Assembly: GCA_030272155.1 (NCBI GenBank)
Contig: CP126195.1
Location: 1,719,001 to 1,783,000, forward strand
Length of the DNA: 64,000 bases
Direction: 5' to 3'
DNA from: Tetradesmus obliquus
Lineage: Eukaryota > Chlorophyta > Chlorophyceae > Sphaeropleales > Scenedesmaceae
In this document: positions 1 through 11,000 of the stretch, piece after piece
How the letters are laid out: every line of letters starts with the position of its first letter
How positions within the stretch are numbered: position 1 is the stretch's first letter
Translations under genes and position numbers: made by a program
Notes under the pieces: generated by a model
Database searches by the model: none
Seen by the model: only the letters and a program-made list of their open reading frames with translations
Told to the model about the DNA's origin: nothing

Positions 1-109
1 AGATTTGTGGAACATGGTGCGCAGCCGCAAGAGGAGTCTTTGTGTGTGCCGAGACGGGAAGCAGCGCCGCGGCACTGCTGGCGACTACCCCAGGAAAGAC
101 CAGCGCTGA
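1..109 (+). CDS. 3' end of a Tc1/mariner-type transposase, cut by the window edge
   Basis: These bases equal the last 109 of the complete copies and end in the same TGA. They encode the C-terminal tail downstream of the catalytic residues, basic and rich in Arg/Lys (for example RSRKRSL). The rest of the gene lies outside the window to the left, which shows that the tandem array continues in that direction. Confidence 0.85.
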   Translation, partial: DLWNMVRSRKRSLCVCRDGKQRRGTAGDYPRKDQR

Positions 110-1467
110 GTCTGCTGTTGTGCTGCTGCATGGCATGTAGGGATTGTGGCTGTCAGCTGCATGCAAGATGGCTGGCCAGCAGTGCACAGGGTGTCACTCA
201 GAGAGCCCTTGAGCTCACCTGTTTGAGGGCACCTGCGCTTGTCGCCGTCCTGCATGTTCGCACCGCCCGGGGCTTGGGAGGTGCTGGCACCATGCTGCTG
301 TAGGGTGGTTACTTCCTGGTGTTCACCTGAGAGCGAGTGTGGGAACAAAATGGCATGTTCAGAAGCTTATTGTATGAGTAAACTACATGTGGATGTTGTG
401 CTTTGGTGCTCAGACTTGTCAGGAGCGGTTCCTGCTTCAAACGACTGCTGCAAGGCAGCAAGGCACTTGGTGGCCATTTCACATACAGGCATTTGCAGTC
501 ATGCTGAATTGCCGAATGTAATGGTAAAATTACTGTCATAATTCAACTACGCTCGAAGCTCTTGAACATGGCTCCTGCTGCTGTCACTCGCGTTAATTGT
601 GACGACTGTTGGCCTGCCAAGCGATATGCACGGAGCCTGCAAGAAACCTTGCGGTCGATTAACTTTTAAATTTGATGATTGATTTAAGCATGGCTTGAGC
701 CGAAATAAACTGCGATATGGTGAAGAACTTCAAGACGGAAAGGTGCCCTGAAACAAGCCTGCTCCGAGCCACACAGCTGCCACGCTGCCAACTTATCATC
801 GTCGACACATTATGCAACGTACCTTTGGTTGAAGCAGAAAACCAATCCTGACGGGCCCTCGCAAGCCCACGTTGCAGGTGAGCCTGACGGGTCAACACGG
901 ATGTCCAGAGCACTGCAGCTCGATCGCGTTGCTGCAGCACCTGCATACAATTTGTTTTGAACATTGAACGACGTTAAACACAGCGCAGTGCTGAAAGGCT
1001 TCGCCAAAAAATTAGGTGGCAGCAGTGAGGCACCTGCTGGCACATGCTGCTGCTGTCACGCCCACCAACAACTGCAGTTGAAAAACACATGCCACCGTGA
1101 TTCACAGCATACATAGCTGTAACGTTTCCTGTTGTCTGCTGCTGCTGCTGCTCCTGCCCAGGCAGATATCATATATTGCAAACAGTGCTACTGCCGCAGT
1201 AAAATCAGCTGCATACCCAGCAGCAGCAGGAGCACATCAGCCATAGCATAAAAAGGTAGGTGTGCACTTCAGGCACCAAGTCCAGGAACAGCAACAGAAG
1301 GGATGCAGTGCAGGCTAAGAACTGCTGCAGCAAAGGCTGGCATGCAATCACAGTCTCTGAGACCGGTCAAACTCCATGATGCCGCAGGCTGTTGTTTGAC
1401 CTGACCAGTTACTTCTGTTCACACTGCTGCTAGAAGCACAGCTAACATATCCATACGTTTTGGATTC

Positions 1468-3671
1468 ATGCCTGCAGGGGGGCTGTCCATGGTGCGCAAG
1501 CACCCTTCAGGATGGAAGAGCAACCGCAGCACCACGGCCATGAGGGTGGCGGCGGTGGTGTGTGTGATAATGGCTTTGACCACAGCTGACGAAAAGTTTA
1601 CGCCCGCATATTATTACAGAGAGCAGTACCCTGACTACGCCAAGGAGGTACACGGGGACCTGAACCGGTTCTGCAAACTTCATCACAAGAACTTCACAGC
1701 AAACGGCACAGTGGCTACACCCAAGCATGGCGGCAGGCCCTCAAATGTCCCACATGCTGTCGCCTTCCATGCCAGCACAATATTCAAGGCTGGCAAGGTG
1801 GTAAAGGCCTACCCATCGGCAGATTCAAAGAGAAAGGTTGATGTGCACGTGTGGTGGACTTCAATCGAAGTCGCATGTCAGGAAAATGACACACTGCGCC
1901 AGCTGTGCACTGACTACAACATCACACCCAAGAGACTGCTGAAGTACATGAAATGGGCTGACCCCGACCTGGTGCGCAGGAGAATAGATGTGAAGCTGGA
2001 CTTGACAAAGATACAGAAACAAAGGCGAAAGGCAGCAGCTGCGGCGCTGTGGCAGAAGTACCAAAGTGACCCCGACATGCTGCAGCGCATATATTTCATT
2101 GATGAGTGCAAATTCTGGATGTCAGACCTGGCAGGCGGCTCCGTCAAGGTCTATTGTGATGCACACGATGAAAACGTGCATGCTGTGCTGCCATGCAAAT
2201 GGATGCGCAAGGGCAAGGACGCAGAGCCGGTCAAGTTGCACTTTGTCTGCGCCGTCAACGCTGTGCACGGGCCCGTCTACTGCAAGTTTGTCACCGGCAC
2301 AACAGACAACAAGGACCATGCTGGCAACCTCAATGTACCGTACATGGTGAGTGTGCGCTGCTACTGCGCAGGCGCCTGCCATCGAAAGACATGCCAGCCC
2401 TGCTGTACTGTGTAGTAACAGTCCCGCAGTGCTTTTTTTAGTGATGTAGTGAAGCTGCAGCGCTGCCCGTCCTCTGCTGTGAACATAACAGCAGAGTAAC
2501 TTGGTGACAGTACAATGACACCACCTGCAGCAGCAAGCTGGAAACCAATGTGCAAGGATTGGTGCATGTCACATCCGCGCGTGCTCACGCGCAGCACACT
2601 GCCCCCTGGCTGCAGCCAGTTGTCATATGCTGCAGCGCAGAACTCAAAGTCGCGCTCCAGCACCTGCTGCCTGCTGCTGCTGTAATAACCCTTGTCATGA
2701 CATGAGCCATCAGCTTGAATCAGCATGTTGTGCTGTGCATGGAGGAAATCAATCCGCCCATCCCACCAGTCCACTACTACCTGAGCACACATACTGCTGC
2801 TGATGCCTAACCAATACAGCATGCACACCAGCTGCTCCTCGCTTGTGTGCATGTAGCCCATGCATGTGCCAACCATATCAGCCAGCACACATGCACACAT
2901 CTTGCACTGAAGCGCTGCTGCTGTGGCGACTGCACGCGGCGCGCAGAACTTGAAGTGCTGCACACCTGGCAAGCAGACAGTCAAGCCCCAGAACAATCTC
3001 TGCCCCCTCATAGACTTGGTGATGTATCTGACCTTGTCTGCACTGAGCCTGATGTAGAAGCGTCCCATCGCATCCATCCACACCGCTGCGTTGCGCTCCT
3101 GCGCTGCTAACAAGGCTGCGCGCTGCCAATCCGGCAATTCTTGCACCTGCAGTTGAAGGACAAACCAACCCAGCAGGCCAAGAGCATGACTCAGCTGGAG
3201 TTTGTTCACTGCATGATGGAGATCAAAGACATAGCCGACCAACAGCAGGCGCAGCGCGGCACTACGCCGCTGTACATCTTTGACAACCCAAGTGTTCACC
3301 TGGGGAAGGATGGCCTACAGATGTTGGTTGCAGGTGGCATCAATGAAGATCAACTGCTGCACATTGCACCCTACTCCCCAGATTTCAACAAGCCCATTGA
3401 ACATGCATTTGGCAGCCTCAAAGCAGCCTTCCGCAACTACTTGTATAACAGCTGCCAGCTGGGTGGTGCTGATGTGAAGCCGCGAGACCTGCAGCACGGC
3501 CTGTACAACACCTTTATGAAGATCACAGCTGCATCTGTCATGGCTGATGTATTGAAGCTGCCAGATTTGTGGAACATGGTGCGCAGCCGCAAGAGGAGTC
3601 TTTGTGTGTGCCGAGACGGGAAGCAGCGCCGCGGCACTGCTGGCGACTACCCCAGGAAAGACCAGCGCTGA
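1468..3671 (+). CDS. Tc1/mariner-IS630 superfamily DDE transposase, copy A (two exons)
   Basis: This is a cut-and-paste transposase that would act on its own element ends in the nucleus. Exon 1 is 1468-2346 and exon 2 is 3153-3671. The donor is ATG|GTGAGT and the acceptor CTGCAG|TTG, phase 0, giving 465 residues. Catalytic residues visible are Asp212 in YFIDECKFW, Asp337 in LYIFDNPSVH, and Glu376 in the block YSPDFNKPIEHAFGSLK, which matches the family's YSPDLNPIEH. There are 38 residues between the second Asp and the Glu (DD38E spacing), longer than the 34 of classic Tc1, partly through an extra Lys in the last block. The N-terminal part is basic, as expected for DNA binding, but I cannot place its helix-turn-helix domains exactly. 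No frame breaks are seen, so the copy may be active. The intron hosts an antisense nuclease-like ORF. Confidence 0.85.
2361..3077 (-). CDS. Putative Vsr/DUF559-like PD-(D/E)XK nuclease, antisense inside the transposase intron (copy A)
   Basis: The open frame runs from 3299 to 2361, but its first codon is GTG. The first ATG codons are at 3077 and 3068, and 3077 is chosen here. From 3077 to the stop it lies wholly within the transposase intron (2347-3152). Numbered from 3299, the core reads Ser153-Glu154, then GRIDFLHAQ with Asp184, then LIQADGSCH (Gln195, Asp197, His201), an Arg/Asp stretch (Arg216, Asp217), and NWLQPGGSVLRVS. This matches the order seen in DUF559 and Vsr-type endonucleases: helix Glu, R.DF strand, (E/Q).DG..H strand, R...D helix, and a G..VLRV strand. 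The usual Glu before the DG motif is Gln. A CTGCAG at 3147-3152 could also act as an acceptor on this strand, so an upstream exon is possible. Expression is unproven; chance antisense openness is the alternative. Confidence 0.55.
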   Translation of the reverse strand: MDAMGRFYIRLSADKVRYITKSMRGQRLFWGLTVCLPGVQHFKFCAPRAVATAAALQCKMCACVLADMVGTCMGYMHTSEEQLVCMLYWLGISSSMCAQVVVDWWDGRIDFLHAQHNMLIQADGSCHDKGYYSSSRQQVLERDFEFCAAAYDNWLQPGGSVLRVSTRGCDMHQSLHIGFQLAAAGGVIVLSPSYSAVMFTAEDGQRCSFTTSLKKALRDCYYTVQQGWHVFRWQAPAQ

Positions 3672-5029
3672 GTCTGCTGTTGTGCTGCTGCATGGCATGT
3701 AGGGATTGTGGCTGTCAGCTGCATGCAAGATGGCTGGCCAGCAGTGCACAGGGTGTCACTCAGAGAGCCCTTGAGCTCACCTGTTTGAGGGCACCTGCGC
3801 TTGTCGCCGTCCTGCATGTTCGCACCGCCCGGGGCTTGGGAGGTGCTGGCACCATGCTGCTGTAGGGTGGTTACTTCCTGGTGTTCACCTGAGAGCGAGT
3901 GTGGGAACAAAATGGCATGTTCAGAAGCTTATTGTATGAGTAAACTACATGTGGATGTTGTGCTTTGGTGCTCAGACTTGTCAGGAGCGGTTCCTGCTTC
4001 AAACGACTGCTGCAAGGCAGCAAGGCACTTGGTGGCCATTTCACATACAGGCATTTGCAGTCATGCTGAATTGCCGAATGTAATGGTAAAATTACTGTCA
4101 TAATTCAACTACGCTCGAAGCTCTTGAACATGGCTCCTGCTGCTGTCACTCGCGTTAATTGTGACGACTGTTGGCCTGCCAAGCGATATGCACGGAGCCT
4201 GCAAGAAACCTTGCGGTCGATTAACTTTTAAATTTGATGATTGATTTAAGCATGGCTTGAGCCGAAATAAACTGCGATATGGTGAAGAACTTCAAGACGG
4301 AAAGGTGCCCTGAAACAAGCCTGCTCCGAGCCACACAGCTGCCACGCTGCCAACTTATCATCGTCGACACATTATGCAACGTACCTTTGGTTGAAGCAGA
4401 AAACCAATCCTGACGGGCCCTCGCAAGCCCACGTTGCAGGTGAGCCTGACGGGTCAACACGGATGTCCAGAGCACTGCAGCTCGATCGCGTTGCTGCAGC
4501 ACCTGCATACAATTTGTTTTGAACATTGAACGACGTTAAACACAGCGCAGTGCTGAAAGGCTTCGCCAAAAAATTAGGTGGCAGCAGTGAGGCACCTGCT
4601 GGCACATGCTGCTGCTGTCACGCCCACCAACAACTGCAGTTGAAAAACACATGCCACCGTGATTCACAGCATACATAGCTGTAACGTTTCCTGTTGTCTG
4701 CTGCTGCTGCTGCTCCTGCCCAGGCAGATATCATATATTGCAAACAGTGCTACTGCCGCAGTAAAATCAGCTGCATACCCAGCAGCAGCAGGAGCACATC
4801 AGCCATAGCATAAAAAGGTAGGTGTGCACTTCAGGCACCAAGTCCAGGAACAGCAACAGAAGGGATGCAGTGCAGGCTAAGAACTGCTGCAGCAAAGGCT
4901 GGCATGCAATCACAGTCTCTGAGACCGGTCAAACTCCATGATGCCGCAGGCTGTTGTTTGACCTGACCAGTTACTTCTGTTCACACTGCTGCTAGAAGCA
5001 CAGCTAACATATCCATACGTTTTGGATTC

Positions 5030-7233
5030 ATGCCTGCAGGGGGGCTGTCCATGGTGCGCAAGCACCCTTCAGGATGGAAGAGCAACCGCAGCACCACGGC
5101 CATGAGGGTGGCGGCGGTGGTGTGTGTGATAATGGCTTTGACCACAGCTGACGAAAAGTTTACGCCCGCATATTATTACAGAGAGCAGTACCCTGACTAC
5201 GCCAAGGAGGTACACGGGGACCTGAACCGGTTCTGCAAACTTCATCACAAGAACTTCACAGCAAACGGCACAGTGGCTACACCCAAGCATGGCGGCAGGC
5301 CCTCAAATGTCCCACATGCTGTCGCCTTCCATGCCAGCACAATATTCAAGGCTGGCAAGGTGGTAAAGGCCTACCCATCGGCAGATTCAAAGAGAAAGGT
5401 TGATGTGCACGTGTGGTGGACTTCAATCGAAGTCGCATGTCAGGAAAATGACACACTGCGCCAGCTGTGCACTGACTACAACATCACACCCAAGAGACTG
5501 CTGAAGTACATGAAATGGGCTGACCCCGACCTGGTGCGCAGGAGAATAGATGTGAAGCTGGACTTGACAAAGATACAGAAACAAAGGCGAAAGGCAGCAG
5601 CTGCGGCGCTGTGGCAGAAGTACCAAAGTGACCCCGACATGCTGCAGCGCATATATTTCATTGATGAGTGCAAATTCTGGATGTCAGACCTGGCAGGCGG
5701 CTCCGTCAAGGTCTATTGTGATGCACACGATGAAAACGTGCATGCTGTGCTGCCATGCAAATGGATGCGCAAGGGCAAGGACGCAGAGCCGGTCAAGTTG
5801 CACTTTGTCTGCGCCGTCAACGCTGTGCACGGGCCCGTCTACTGCAAGTTTGTCACCGGCACAACAGACAACAAGGACCATGCTGGCAACCTCAATGTAC
5901 CGTACATGGTGAGTGTGCGCTGCTACTGCGCAGGCGCCTGCCATCGAAAGACATGCCAGCCCTGCTGTACTGTGTAGTAACAGTCCCGCAGTGCTTTTTT
6001 TAGTGATGTAGTGAAGCTGCAGCGCTGCCCGTCCTCTGCTGTGAACATAACAGCAGAGTAACTTGGTGACAGTACAATGACACCACCTGCAGCAGCAAGC
6101 TGGAAACCAATGTGCAAGGATTGGTGCATGTCACATCCGCGCGTGCTCACGCGCAGCACACTGCCCCCTGGCTGCAGCCAGTTGTCATATGCTGCAGCGC
6201 AGAACTCAAAGTCGCGCTCCAGCACCTGCTGCCTGCTGCTGCTGTAATAACCCTTGTCATGACATGAGCCATCAGCTTGAATCAGCATGTTGTGCTGTGC
6301 ATGGAGGAAATCAATCCGCCCATCCCACCAGTCCACTACTACCTGAGCACACATACTGCTGCTGATGCCTAACCAATACAGCATGCACACCAGCTGCTCC
6401 TCGCTTGTGTGCATGTAGCCCATGCATGTGCCAACCATATCAGCCAGCACACATGCACACATCTTGCACTGAAGCGCTGCTGCTGTGGCGACTGCACGCG
6501 GCGCGCAGAACTTGAAGTGCTGCACACCTGGCAAGCAGACAGTCAAGCCCCAGAACAATCTCTGCCCCCTCATAGACTTGGTGATGTATCTGACCTTGTC
6601 TGCACTGAGCCTGATGTAGAAGCGTCCCATCGCATCCATCCACACCGCTGCGTTGCGCTCCTGCGCTGCTAACAAGGCTGCGCGCTGCCAATCCGGCAAT
6701 TCTTGCACCTGCAGTTGAAGGACAAACCAACCCAGCAGGCCAAGAGCATGACTCAGCTGGAGTTTGTTCACTGCATGATGGAGATCAAAGACATAGCCGA
6801 CCAACAGCAGGCGCAGCGCGGCACTACGCCGCTGTACATCTTTGACAACCCAAGTGTTCACCTGGGGAAGGATGGCCTACAGATGTTGGTTGCAGGTGGC
6901 ATCAATGAAGATCAACTGCTGCACATTGCACCCTACTCCCCAGATTTCAACAAGCCCATTGAACATGCATTTGGCAGCCTCAAAGCAGCCTTCCGCAACT
7001 ACTTGTATAACAGCTGCCAGCTGGGTGGTGCTGATGTGAAGCCGCGAGACCTGCAGCACGGCCTGTACAACACCTTTATGAAGATCACAGCTGCATCTGT
7101 CATGGCTGATGTATTGAAGCTGCCAGATTTGTGGAACATGGTGCGCAGCCGCAAGAGGAGTCTTTGTGTGTGCCGAGACGGGAAGCAGCGCCGCGGCACT
7201 GCTGGCGACTACCCCAGGAAAGACCAGCGCTGA
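5030..7233 (+). CDS. Tc1/mariner-IS630 superfamily DDE transposase, copy B (two exons)
   Basis: This copy matches copy A base for base as far as I can see by eye. Exon 1 is 5030-5908 and exon 2 is 6715-7233, with the same GTGAGT donor, CTGCAG acceptor, DD38E catalytic set and 465-residue product. The only difference is context: it is the last complete unit before the array breaks at 7937 and the satellite begins. Two intact, matching copies in tandem point to amplification by unequal exchange or rolling replication rather than independent transposition, because no target-site duplication separates them. Confidence 0.85.
5923..6639 (-). CDS. Putative Vsr/DUF559-like nuclease, antisense inside the transposase intron (copy B)
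   Basis: This is the second copy of the intron-nested antisense ORF, apparently unchanged relative to the one at 2361-3077. It keeps the IDF and IQADGSCH motifs and lies inside the intron 5909-6714. Because the whole unit was duplicated recently, its intactness here is not independent evidence of selection. Confidence 0.5.
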   Translation of the reverse strand: MDAMGRFYIRLSADKVRYITKSMRGQRLFWGLTVCLPGVQHFKFCAPRAVATAAALQCKMCACVLADMVGTCMGYMHTSEEQLVCMLYWLGISSSMCAQVVVDWWDGRIDFLHAQHNMLIQADGSCHDKGYYSSSRQQVLERDFEFCAAAYDNWLQPGGSVLRVSTRGCDMHQSLHIGFQLAAAGGVIVLSPSYSAVMFTAEDGQRCSFTTSLKKALRDCYYTVQQGWHVFRWQAPAQ

Positions 7234-8088
7234 GTCTGCTGTTGTGCTGCTGCATGGCATGTAGGGATTGTGGCTGTCAGCTGCATGCAAGATGGCTGGC
7301 CAGCAGTGCACAGGGTGTCACTCAGAGAGCCCTTGAGCTCACCTGTTTGAGGGCACCTGCGCTTGTCGCCGTCCTGCATGTTCGCACCGCCCGGGGCTTG
7401 GGAGGTGCTGGCACCATGCTGCTGTAGGGTGGTTACTTCCTGGTGTTCACCTGAGAGCGAGTGTGGGAACAAAATGGCATGTTCAGAAGCTTATTGTATG
7501 AGTAAACTACATGTGGATGTTGTGCTTTGGTGCTCAGACTTGTCAGGAGCGGTTCCTGCTTCAAACGACTGCTGCAAGGCAGCAAGGCACTTGGTGGCCA
7601 TTTCACATACAGGCATTTGCAGTCATGCTGAATTGCCGAATGTAATGGTAAAATTACTGTCATAATTCAACTACGCTCGAAGCTCTTGAACATGGCTCCT
7701 GCTGCTGTCACTCGCGTTAATTGTGACGACTGTTGGCCTGCCAAGCGATATGCACGGAGCCTGCAAGAAACCTTGCGGTCGATTAACTTTTAAATTTGAT
7801 GATTGATTTAAGCATGGCTTGAGCCGAAATAAACTGCGATATGGTGAAGAACTTCAAGACGGAAAGGTGCCCTGAAACAAGCCTGCTCCGAGCCACACAG
7901 CTGCCACGCTGCCAACTTATCATCGTCGACACATTATTAGTCGGGGCACTTCAGGGCAACGTGTTTTTAGCTCTTTTCTTGCAGTACACTGTGCCACTGC
8001 TAACAGCTCAAATTGATTTAGGTTCGTCGTTGAAAGCTTGACATTTATATGTAGGCCACTTGTTCGCTACGTTTGTACCATGCCCAGC

Positions 8089-11000
8089 TGCATACAACGT
8101 GCTGGCGCGATGGGATCGTCAGCTGGAAATCAGCCAGCAGGAATTCAATGATCAGTTATAAAAATTATGTAAGACCATCCGTCCGATCAAACATCGAGGA
8201 ATGTGAAGGTGGCGGGGCTGCCTTGGCCCTGATGACGTGACAGCATGCAAGCAGCAGCAGGTAGCATAAGCATAGAACGTGCTGGTACCGTGGGATCGTC
8301 AGCTCAAAATCAGCCAGCAGTGATTCAATGATTAGTTGTAGAAATTATGTAAGACGATCTGTCCGCTCAAACATTGATTAGTGTACAGGTGGCGCGGCTG
8401 CCCTGGCCCTGGTGACGTGGCAGCGCGCAAGCAGCAGCAGGCAGCATAAGCATACAACGTGCTGGCGCGATGGGATCGTCAGCTGGAAATCAGCCAGCAG
8501 GAACTCAATGATCAGTTATAAAAATTATGTAAGACCATCCGTCCGATCAAACATCGAGGAATGTGAAGGTGGCGGGGCTGCCTTGGCCCTGATGACGTGA
8601 CAGCATGCAAGCAGCAGCAGGTAGCATAAGCATAGAACGTGCTGGTACCGTGGGATCGTCAGCTCAAAATCAGCCAGCAGTGATTCAATGATTAGTTGTA
8701 GAAATTATGTAAGACGATCTGTCCGCTCAAACATTGATTAGTGTACAGGTGGCGCGGCTGCCCTGGCCCTGGTGACGTGGCAGCGCGCAAGCAGCAGCAG
8801 GCAGCATAAGCATACAACGTGCTGGCGCGATGGGATCGTCAGCTGGAAATCAGCCAGCAGGAACTCAATGATCAGTTATAAAAATTATGTAAGACCATCC
8901 GTCCGATCAAACATCGAGGAATGTGAAGGTGGCGGGGCTGCCTTGGCCCTGATGACGTGACAGCATGCAAGCAGCAGCAGGTAGCATAAGCATAGAACGT
9001 GCTGGTACCGTGGGATCGTCAGCTCAAAATCAGCCAGCAGTGATTCAATGATTAGTTGTAGAAATTATGTAAGACGATCTGTCCGCTCAAACATTGATTA
9101 GTGTACAGGTGGCGCGGCTGCCCTGGCCCTGGTGACGTGGCAGCGCGCAAGCAGCAGCAGGCAGCATAAGCATACAACGTGCTGGCGCGATGGGATCGTC
9201 AGCTGGAAATCAGCCAGCAGGAACTCAATGATCAGTTATAAAAATTATGTAAGACCATCCGTCCGATCAAACATCGAGGAATGTGAAGGTGGCGGGGCTG
9301 CCTTGGCCCTGATGACGTGACAGCATGCAAGCAGCAGCAGGTAGCATAAGCATAGAACGTGCTGGTACCGTGGGATCGTCAGCTCAAAATCAGCCAGCAG
9401 TGATTCAATGATTAGTTGTAGAAATTATGTAAGACGATCTGTCCGCTCAAACATTGATTAGTGTACAGGTGGCGCGGCTGCCCTGGCCCTGGTGACGTGG
9501 CAGCGCGCAAGCAGCAGCAGGCAGCATAAGCATACAACGTGCTGGCGCGATGGGATCGTCAGCTGGAAATCAGCCAGCAGGAACTCAATGATCAGTTATA
9601 AAAATTATGTAAGACCATCCGTCCGATCAAACATCGAGGAATGTGAAGGTGGCGGGGCTGCCTTGGCCCTGATGACGTGACAGCATGCAAGCAGCAGCAG
9701 GTAGCATAAGCATAGAACGTGCTGGTACCGTGGGATCGTCAGCTCAAAATCAGCCAGCAGTGATTCAATGATTAGTTGTAGAAATTATGTAAGACGATCT
9801 GTCCGCTCAAACATTGATTAGTGTACAGGTGGCGCGGCTGCCCTGGCCCTGGTGACGTGGCAGCGCGCAAGCAGCAGCAGGCAGCATAAGCATACAACGT
9901 GCTGGCGCGATGGGATCGTCAGCTGGAAATCAGCCAGCAGGAACTCAATGATCAGTTATAAAAATTATGTAAGACCATCCGTCCGATCAAACATCGAGGA
10001 ATGTGAAGGTGGCGGGGCTGCCTTGGCCCTGATGACGTGACAGCATGCAAGCAGCAGCAGGTAGCATAAGCATAGAACGTGCTGGTACCGTGGGATCGTC
10101 AGCTCAAAATCAGCCAGCAGTGATTCAATGATTAGTTGTAGAAATTATGTAAGACGATCTGTCCGCTCAAACATTGATTAGTGTACAGGTGGCGCGGCTG
10201 CCCTGGCCCTGGTGACGTGGCAGCGCGCAAGCAGCAGCAGGCAGCATAAGCATACAACGTGCTGGCGCGATGGGATCGTCAGCTGGAAATCAGCCAGCAG
10301 GAACTCAATGATCAGTTATAAAAATTATGTAAGACCATCCGTCCGATCAAACATCGAGGAATGTGAAGGTGGCGGGGCTGCCTTGGCCCTGATGACGTGA
10401 CAGCATGCAAGCAGCAGCAGGTAGCATAAGCATAGAACGTGCTGGTACCGTGGGATCGTCAGCTCAAAATCAGCCAGCAGTGATTCAATGATTAGTTGTA
10501 GAAATTATGTAAGACGATCTGTCCGCTCAAACATTGATTAGTGTACAGGTGGCGCGGCTGCCCTGGCCCTGGTGACGTGGCAGCGCGCAAGCAGCAGCAG
10601 GCAGCATAAGCATACAACGTGCTGGCGCGATGGGATCGTCAGCTGGAAATCAGCCAGCAGGAACTCAATGATCAGTTATAAAAATTATGTAAGACCATCC
10701 GTCCGATCAAACATCGAGGAATGTGAAGGTGGCGGGGCTGCCTTGGCCCTGATGACGTGACAGCATGCAAGCAGCAGCAGGTAGCATAAGCATAGAACGT
10801 GCTGGTACCGTGGGATCGTCAGCTCAAAATCAGCCAGCAGTGATTCAATGATTAGTTGTAGAAATTATGTAAGACGATCTGTCCGCTCAAACATTGATTA
10901 GTGTACAGGTGGCGCGGCTGCCCTGGCCCTGGTGACGTGGCAGCGCGCAAGCAGCAGCAGGCAGCATAAGCATACAACGTGCTGGCGCGATGGGATCGTC

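Larger units (their letters stand above)
1..7937 (+). repeat. Tandem array of a 3562-base transposon-bearing unit (about 2.2 copies)
   Basis: The sequence from base 1 recurs at 3563 and 7125 with no difference noticed by eye, so the period is 3562 bases. The window opens inside a unit, contains two complete transposase genes, and the third unit stops abruptly at 7937, where the text departs from the repeat after ACATTAT. About 1.36 kb of each unit lies between the transposase stop and the next start (for example 3672-5029) and shows no convincing gene, only a short CTG run and an 8-base inverted repeat (1365-1372 with 1394-1401). I could not find clear terminal inverted repeats, so whether the unit is one element or element plus flank is open. 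Bases 7938-8088 are a unique spacer before the satellite. Near-identity means very recent amplification, ongoing homogenisation or an assembly effect. Confidence 0.95.

Noticed and set aside
1-1467. Small frames in the noncoding part of the 3562-base unit (for example 239-541, 309-539, 659-964)
   Set aside because: Overlapping on both strands, no domains, no splice logic; they are copied only because the unit is.
2416-3140. Reading straight through the transposase intron as coding
   Set aside because: The plus frame stops at 2415, whereas removal of 2347-3152 joins the two catalytic halves exactly in frame.
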